Under the pieces are notes generated by a model, which saw only the letters and a program-made list of their open reading frames with translations, had not been told where the DNA came from and made no database searches. Shown here in pieces: positions 16,032-20,840 of a stretch of DNA of 20,840 nucleotides (its first letter is position 1; every line of letters begins with the position of its first letter). This stretch comes from Bacteroidales bacterium UBA6267. GTDB taxonomy: Bacteria; Bacteroidota; Bacteroidia; Bacteroidales; UBA1556. The position numbers and the translations under genes were made by a program. The DNA lies in contig DJVB01000048.1 in assembly GCA_002440745.1 (NCBI GenBank), forward strand, positions 1 to 20,840, given 5' to 3'.

Positions 16032-17261
16032 CTATTGCTTTACAAATTTTCCAACCCAAATATTTTCTTTATCCTTCAGTTTTGAACTTACCACCAAAAA
16101 ATAGATTCCGGATTTCAATTCCGAAACTTCCACTTTATTAATCTGTTTGGAGCTAAGTGTTTGTTTTTGAACGCTTTTTCCTTCAAAGCTAAATATTTCT
16201 ATATTCAGCTCTTGTCCACTATTCAAATCCTGTAATTGGAAGCTAACCGCATCAAATGTGGGATTAGGAAATAATTTCAGCTCTTGAATAGGTTGCTGTG
16301 GATTTGTCACTTCACCATAAAAATCGATACGTAAAGGATAGTACAACAATCCGTCAGACGGGTTATAAACAGTGATGAAAAGATTTGGATAAAGAGCTAT
16401 TTTTACCGGCATGGGTAAATACAATTCAAATTTTATCAGACTATCATTCACGACCATCACATTATCCATATAGCCATAACTAAGGATGAGGGGGTCAGTA
16501 AATCCAATATAATTTGTATCCGTAGTAAAATGAGTCTGATTACCTTTAATATACACGGTATCAGGGAAAAAGCTAATATTGGTCATAGAATCAGGCACGA
16601 CTTCTTTAATGCAAGTTTTAAGATTATTCTGAACCCATAAGGCATCCTTTAGGTATAAAAAAGAATCGACATCGTTAAAATAAAGAAAATTGTAAAGCCC
16701 CACATCCGAGGAATCGACTTGAAAATAAACATGCAGAAAACTTTCGTTATAAGCAACTATGCTATCCACCAAAATTTGATTAACGGCATTAAAAAAATAC
16801 CCGTAAGATAGCTGATTTGAGTTAAAATGCGGAAAATTTGAGCCATTAAAAATCATTAAATGCTGACCATAGGTTTGCGCAAAATATGGTTGACCTATGA
16901 AAAGATGTATAGGATTATTTTTCGAAGGGAAAACGTATAAAGCATGATGCAATTTCATGGTGTCATCTGTGTTGTTAAAAACCAAAAGATCATAAAATCC
17001 GGTTGACTTAAATTGCAAATTTGAACTAATTCCCAAGTTCAGGTTATCGTTGCTAAAACTTTTCCAAAAAGACAAAGTATCACTATTATTGTAAAAAACA
17101 ACAAGAGTCGAATCCATGCCGAAATGTGTGTTATAACCATTTATGGTTGAATTTACACTTTGATCTTGGTAGATTATATTATTATCAATCGAAATCAACT
17201 GCTGAGAAAAAGTAGAAACTGAAATTAGAAGGGGCAACAGAACTAAATATAAATTTTTCAT
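16032..17261 (-). CDS. Secreted T9SS cargo protein with three internal repeats
   Basis: A 409-residue protein with a signal peptide (1-20, ending TFSQ) and a T9SS type A sorting domain (about 326-409; landmarks LKLFPNPT, IEIFSFEGKSV, LKSGIYFLVV). Between them lie three diverged repeats of about 95-100 residues: 22-111, 118-210 and 220-315. Each begins with a short beta-strand segment, carries a Gly-x-x-x-His-Phe motif (GYNTHF at 42, GSNFPHF at 140, GNQTHF at 240), and the first two end in HALYV and DALWV. The composition (many Asn, Asp, Ser, Tyr and Phe) suggests all-beta, Ig or IPT/TIG-like modules. No catalytic motif is visible; a surface or released binding protein is inference. It stands alone with its own -7 box. 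Confidence 0.85.
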   Translation of the reverse strand: MKNLYLVLLPLLISVSTFSQQLISIDNNIIYQDQSVNSTINGYNTHFGMDSTLVVFYNNSDTLSFWKSFSNDNLNLGISSNLQFKSTGFYDLLVFNNTDDTMKLHHALYVFPSKNNPIHLFIGQPYFAQTYGQHLMIFNGSNFPHFNSNQLSYGYFFNAVNQILVDSIVAYNESFLHVYFQVDSSDVGLYNFLYFNDVDSFLYLKDALWVQNNLKTCIKEVVPDSMTNISFFPDTVYIKGNQTHFTTDTNYIGFTDPLILSYGYMDNVMVVNDSLIKFELYLPMPVKIALYPNLFITVYNPSDGLLYYPLRIDFYGEVTNPQQPIQELKLFPNPTFDAVSFQLQDLNSGQELNIEIFSFEGKSVQKQTLSSKQINKVEVSELKSGIYFLVVSSKLKDKENIWVGKFVKQ

Positions 17262-17287
17262 TATCTTGGAATTAGGAATAAGTGATA

Positions 17288-17295
17288 CAAAGATA
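17288..17295 (-). promoter_or_regulatory. -7 box of the 409-residue T9SS cargo gene
   Basis: On the minus strand this reads TATCTTTG, an exact TAnnTTTG match, 26 bases before ATG 17261. A TTG occurs upstream (17322-17320) at 24 bases, a little longer than usual. Confidence 0.5.
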
Positions 17296-17390
17296 GTACT
17301 TTATATGTAAAAGAATTTCCAAAAATTAACCTTACTAATTATTTGAGAGAAACTCCGGTTTCATTTTCCGCCAGGCCCGAAAAGGTATCC

Positions 17391-18269
17391 TTATTTTTTA
17401 TTTACCAATCGGACTCCGGTGATGATAATTAAAACCCACAAAACAGAAAAAACGGTCAGATGTTCGCCGTCGAAAAAGCCGATAATCATGGCAACTATGG
17501 GTATGAGGTAAGTTACCGAACTGGCAAAAATAGGAGACGTCATTTGAATGAGTTTGTTGAAGAGGATAATGGCTCCGGCGGAGCAGATAAGACCAAGCGT
17601 TGCAGGATAAATTAAAGCTGCTGCTGCACCGGGCTGCATTACGGAAGTTTGAATATCGGTGCCGAAAAACAGAAACAGGGTCATGGGCAAAAACATGAGA
17701 GAGAAACCATAGATGCTAATCTGCACCGGACGCAAATCGCTGAGCCTAAACTTGACAAGATTGATATTTGTGGCGTAGAAAACAGTGGCTAAAATCACCA
17801 AAAGAGCATAACCATAGTGAATCTCTGTTTGGCCGTTTCCGCTATTGTAAATAATGGCGGCAGCGCCAACTAAGCCCATAAATAATCCGAGAATATTTAC
17901 CCATTTCACTCTGATTTTAAACAGAATAAGTCCGATGATAAGAGTGAAAACCGGAGTTAGGGCATTGAGAATTCCTGCCAAACTACTTTCAATTTTTGTT
18001 TGGGCAATGGCAAAAAGATAGGCCGGAATTAGATTTCCTAACAAGGCGAAAAGAGCCAAAAACAACCATTGGCGGGGAGTGATTTTCCGAAATTTCTTAA
18101 GTGCAAATGGCAACATCGCAGCCGAAGCAAACACCATTCGTAAGGTGCCAAGCTCAACGGCTGAGTAATAAACCAAAGCGCGTTTCATAAGTAAAAAGGA
18201 ACTGCCCCAAATAATCATCAGGGCAAAAAGCAAAATCCACTGAAGGTAGTTTCCTATGAATTTGCTCAT
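17391..18269 (-). CDS. EamA/DMT-family exporter
   Basis: A 292-residue inner-membrane protein of the drug/metabolite transporter superfamily with about ten transmembrane segments arranged as two EamA repeats (about 10-140 and 150-290). Typical features are WGSSFLLMKRAL near residue 21 and the repeat pattern ESSLAGILNALTPVFTLIIG. Members export amino acids, nucleobases or other metabolites; the substrate is not readable here. The open frame extends 26 codons upstream, but the start at ATG 18269 is chosen because it forms an ATGA overlap with the stop of the methyltransferase gene and because the extra residues are only a frame-shifted copy of that gene's 3' end. The pair is very likely translated together. 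Confidence 0.9.
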   Translation of the reverse strand: MSKFIGNYLQWILLFALMIIWGSSFLLMKRALVYYSAVELGTLRMVFASAAMLPFALKKFRKITPRQWLFLALFALLGNLIPAYLFAIAQTKIESSLAGILNALTPVFTLIIGLILFKIRVKWVNILGLFMGLVGAAAIIYNSGNGQTEIHYGYALLVILATVFYATNINLVKFRLSDLRPVQISIYGFSLMFLPMTLFLFFGTDIQTSVMQPGAAAALIYPATLGLICSAGAIILFNKLIQMTSPIFASSVTYLIPIVAMIIGFFDGEHLTVFSVLWVLIIITGVRLVNKK

Positions 18270-19162
18270 ATTTTTTTCATAAAATAAATCACGCTGCTGC
18301 TTTTTTGAGGTTGATTCAAAGACTTCCACCAAGTCATTTTTCCCCAAAAAATACCCTTTATAAAACTTAATGAGGCCTGTTTGTATTTTTCGCTAAGCAT
18401 CGACACATAGAAAGCATCCATCGGCATAGGCTTAGTGGCAACGACCTCAAAACCATGTTTTTGCGCAAAGGTTTTAAACACCTGAGGCTTCCAGTGCCAA
18501 AGGTGCCGAGGCACGTCGTAAGCCGCCCAATACTGCTTATAATGAGCCGCGTCAGGAGAATCGGGATTGGGAATTGCTACCACAAACAGTCCGTCATCTG
18601 CCAGATTTTCCCATATAGTTTTCATGTAAACATCGAGATGATGCACGTGTTCGAGAACGTGCCACATCGAAATCACTTCAAAATCGCGACCTTTCATTTC
18701 CAATAATGCAGGCACATCGTTCACCACAAAGTCGAACCGCTTTGAGGCCGCTTGGCGAGCATCTGCATCCTGCTCAATTCCCTCCACTTGCCAACCCCGA
18801 CTTTTCATAAACTCGGGAAAATAAGCTAATCCCGTTCCGATGTCCAATAGCCGCCCTTTTCGTTTGGAGCTATAAACCTCCACCATCTGGGCTTTTTTCT
18901 GCAACATCACCGCACGAACAACATGATAAATTCGGTTGACCAATCCTTTGCGAGTATCGCTATGGGAAATATAATCTTCTGATTTATAATAAGGTGCGAT
19001 GGATTTCTCGTCCGGAAAATTATGCGTAAAAACAAAACCACAGTCCTTGCACTCCATCAAAGTGAAGTCTTCTTTGCTGATGCTATAATCTTTCAATTGC
19101 AAATAAGGTTGAAATTGTGTTCCGTTACAAACAGGGCAGTTTTGAAGATGGATATTCGACAT
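18266..19162 (-). CDS. Class I SAM-dependent methyltransferase with N-terminal zinc knuckle
   Basis: A 298-residue cytoplasmic methyltransferase. A zinc-ribbon-like pair CPVC (Cys9, Cys12) and CKDC (Cys38, Cys41) precedes the Rossmann fold. The SAM-binding motif I is LLDIGTGLAYF (105-115), the acidic strand-2 residue is in VEGIEQD (126-132), and the post-motif region is ISMWHVLEHVHH (164-175). PRHLWHW (218-224) is typical of the Methyltransf_23-type group acting on small molecules or cell-surface glycan precursors. The acceptor is unknown. The gene starts at ATG 19162 behind a consensus -7 box and overlaps the EamA exporter gene by four bases, suggesting that a methylated product could be exported or that the pair shares regulation only; this is inference. 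Confidence 0.85.
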   Translation of the reverse strand: MSNIHLQNCPVCNGTQFQPYLQLKDYSISKEDFTLMECKDCGFVFTHNFPDEKSIAPYYKSEDYISHSDTRKGLVNRIYHVVRAVMLQKKAQMVEVYSSKRKGRLLDIGTGLAYFPEFMKSRGWQVEGIEQDADARQAASKRFDFVVNDVPALLEMKGRDFEVISMWHVLEHVHHLDVYMKTIWENLADDGLFVVAIPNPDSPDAAHYKQYWAAYDVPRHLWHWKPQVFKTFAQKHGFEVVATKPMPMDAFYVSMLSEKYKQASLSFIKGIFWGKMTWWKSLNQPQKSSSVIYFMKKI

Positions 19163-19188
19163 GGTAGCTTATCGTGAAATTTGAAGGG

Positions 19189-19196
19189 CAAAAGTA
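19189..19196 (-). promoter_or_regulatory. -7 box of the methyltransferase/exporter operon
   Basis: On the minus strand this reads TACTTTTG, an exact TAnnTTTG match, 26 bases before ATG 19162. A TTG occurs upstream (19224-19222) at 25 bases, longer than usual. Confidence 0.55.
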
Positions 19197-19306
19197 GTAA
19201 ATAAAGGTTGACTTCTAACTTCAAAACTTTGGTCTATAAATGCAGCGTTTGCTCATGGTTTGATAAAACACCTTGTTTTCTTAACATCAAAAAACTAACA
19301 TTCGTG

Positions 19307-19314
19307 TACTTTTG
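19307..19314 (+). promoter_or_regulatory. -7 box of the NPP phosphodiesterase gene
   Basis: TACTTTTG matches TAnnTTTG exactly and lies 42 bases before ATG 19357. The nearest upstream TTG (19273-19275) is too far for a standard promoter. Confidence 0.5.
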
Positions 19315-19356
19315 TTCTGAGTTTATATTTATTTATTTTACCATATTCAAAGTCAC

Positions 19357-20574
19357 ATGAAAACAGTAAATTTTAGTTTGATTTTGGTTTTTATTTTGGT
19401 TTTTCTTTCTTGTAAAAATGAGAAAACCTTACCAAACCAAGAAGAAAAACCTTATTTAATAGTGCTTTCGATGGATGGTTTTCGTTGGGATTATGCCGAT
19501 ATGACGTCCACCCCCAATTTCGACAAGATGGCTTCACAAGGCGTTCGTGCAGCGATGCAAGCTGCTTTTCCTACCAAAACTTTTCCCAACCATTATACCC
19601 TTGCCACCGGACTTTATCCCGATTATCATGGCATTGTAAACAATAATTTTTACGACCCTCATCGTGACCAAACCTATGAAATTCCCAACCGACAGTTAGT
19701 GCAGGACGGCTATTTTTATGGTGGCGAGCCAATTTGGAATACGGCTGAGAAGCAGGGTGTTAAAGCTGCAACTTTTTTCTGGGTGGGTAGTGAGGCCGAT
19801 GTGCAGTCGATGCGCCCTTCTATTTGGAAAACTTATGATGGCAGTTTGAGCTTTCACCAAAGAGCCGACTCGGTGATTGCGTGGCTCAGTTTGCCCGAAG
19901 AAAAACGCCCGCATTTAATTATGTGGTATGTGGATGAACCCGATGGCACAGGTCATAGTTTTGGGCCTAACAGTATCGAAATCAAAAGGATGGTTCAGTC
20001 CTTAGATAGTCTTTTGGGATATTTTTTAGAAAAAATGGAACAATTGCCCATTGCTTCACAAGTCAACTTTATTTTGGTTTCGGACCATGGCATGGAAGAA
20101 ATCAGCACCGAAAGATATATAAACCTGCAGGATTTTCTTGATGAAAAACTTGTAGAACGTTTTACGGGAGGCAATCCGGTTTTTAATCTTTGGACGGCAG
20201 AAGGCATGCACGACTCCGTTTTGGCAGTGCTGCAAAAAGTGCCGAATATAGCCGCTTACGACAGCATCAGCATACCGGCACGACTTCACTATATGAGCCA
20301 TAAACGCTGCGGTGACATTGTGGTTGTTGCCGATTCAGCCTGGTCGATCGGGTTTAGGCAGGCAATGGGAAATTATGTTGGAGGAACGCATGGTTACGAC
20401 AATCGAAATACCAATATGGATGCAGTTTTCTATGCAAAAGGGCCGGCATTTCGACAAGGGTTTCGTGGACACAGATTCCAGAATGTTGACCTCTACAACC
20501 TGATGGCCAAGATATTAGACATAAAACCGGCACCAAACGCCGGCGATCAGGACGCTTTCAAACTCTTGAAATAA
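19357..20574 (+). CDS. Nucleotide pyrophosphatase/phosphodiesterase (NPP) lipoprotein
   Basis: A 405-residue enzyme of the alkaline phosphatase superfamily, NPP branch, which hydrolyses nucleotide or lipid phosphodiester and pyrophosphate bonds with two zinc ions. A lipoprotein signal ends in FLSC, with Cys19 as the lipidated residue, so it should be membrane-anchored and face the periplasm or the surface. All expected active-site residues are present: Asp40 (SMDGFRWD), nucleophile Thr75 (FPTKTFPNHY), Asp196 and His200 (DEPDGTGHSFGP), Asp243-His244 (VSDHGM) and His345 (GGTHGYDN). Length fits the bacterial catalytic domain alone. It is divergent from the methyltransferase operon. The role is likely scavenging of extracellular nucleotides for phosphate and nucleosides. 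Confidence 0.93.
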   Translation: MKTVNFSLILVFILVFLSCKNEKTLPNQEEKPYLIVLSMDGFRWDYADMTSTPNFDKMASQGVRAAMQAAFPTKTFPNHYTLATGLYPDYHGIVNNNFYDPHRDQTYEIPNRQLVQDGYFYGGEPIWNTAEKQGVKAATFFWVGSEADVQSMRPSIWKTYDGSLSFHQRADSVIAWLSLPEEKRPHLIMWYVDEPDGTGHSFGPNSIEIKRMVQSLDSLLGYFLEKMEQLPIASQVNFILVSDHGMEEISTERYINLQDFLDEKLVERFTGGNPVFNLWTAEGMHDSVLAVLQKVPNIAAYDSISIPARLHYMSHKRCGDIVVVADSAWSIGFRQAMGNYVGGTHGYDNRNTNMDAVFYAKGPAFRQGFRGHRFQNVDLYNLMAKILDIKPAPNAGDQDAFKLLK

Positions 20575-20840
20575 GTTTATAAAGAATCCGTTTTTGGATT
20601 TAATGAGAGGCATAAGGTTGAATCAACCCGAAAGAGGTGGAGCGATGCAGCAACTTAGTAAGCCCACTAAAAGCGAGATTGAGATTAGTATGGGGGAGTT
20701 ATACTCGGCTACTTTTAGGGGCAGGGCTTTTGGGGGGGTACTATGAAAGGCAGAAATTGAAATCGCAATAAATACTAAAATCATTAATTTTCTTATATCG
20801 TTTTTATGGTTGTTGACGGTTACGTGTATGGTGTCGTTTG
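20575..20840. other. G-rich right edge, no confident gene
   Basis: After a weak hairpin (AATCC 20585-20589 / GGATT 20596-20600), the plus strand becomes noticeably G-rich, with a run of seven G at 20732-20738. An open frame of 47 codons (ATG 20603 to TGA 20744-20746) runs through it, but I recognise no family and no -7 box precedes it. The last 90 bases return to AT-rich sequence and then to a GT-rich end. It may be a truncated repeat, an RNA or a decayed gene cut by the window edge. Confidence 0.3.

Noticed and set aside
17349..17362. GAAAC-TCCG-GTTTC hairpin as terminator of the methyltransferase/exporter operon
   Set aside because: The stem is only five pairs and no T-run follows on the minus strand.
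18270..18347. Longer EamA exporter start at 18347
   Set aside because: The extra residues are an out-of-frame reading of the methyltransferase 3' end; the ATGA overlap marks the real start.

Overview
The window looks like a chromosomal segment of a Bacteroidota bacterium. Two secreted proteins end in type IX secretion (T9SS) type A sorting domains. One gene encodes an IPExxxVDY-family protein, which I know only from this phylum. MetG carries the KISTS form of its signature motif and a fused C-terminal tRNA-binding domain. Ribosome-binding sites of the Shine-Dalgarno type are not evident, and the Bacteroidota -7 promoter element TAnnTTTG stands in front of most genes. The DNA is AT-rich, with no rRNA, tRNA, CRISPR array or insertion sequence that I can see. 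Genus cannot be assigned from the sequence alone.

Layout: 1-366 is non-coding apart from a strong minus-strand terminator. 367-1761 (-) is an MFS transporter resembling MFSD1. 1893-8039 (-) is a 2048-residue secreted mosaic protein with jelly-roll, CARDB-like and beta-helix domains and a T9SS tail. 8282-9346 (+) is a double VOC-domain protein, followed convergently by the IPExxxVDY protein (9353-9811, -). 10100-10531 (+) is a PhnB-like VOC protein. tatA (10690-10872, +) and an MltD-like lytic transglycosylase (11002-12123, +) follow, then metG (12125-14167, -) in convergent orientation.

The accessory part is 14267-16031. It holds a three-gene minus-strand operon of a HipB-like repressor, a HipS-like small protein and a HipT-like kinase, that is, a split-HipA (HipBST-type) toxin-antitoxin system with overlapping genes. 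Upstream lie three copies of an 18-bp palindrome (TATATG-N6-CATATA) starting exactly 40 bp apart; the nearest one touches the predicted -7 box. I read these as the HipB operators. Next to them is a C/T-rich array of 14 heptamers (15893-15990).

The right part holds a second, smaller T9SS cargo protein with three internal repeats (16032-17261, -), an ATGA-coupled methyltransferase/EamA-exporter gene pair (17391-19162, -) and an NPP-type phosphodiesterase lipoprotein (19357-20574, +). A G-rich edge region of unclear nature closes the window.

No wholly new system can be demonstrated from sequence alone. The strongest second-look items are the hip operon with its regularly phased operators, the heptamer array, a perfect 16-bp inverted repeat in front of tatA, and the domain mosaics of the two T9SS cargo proteins.
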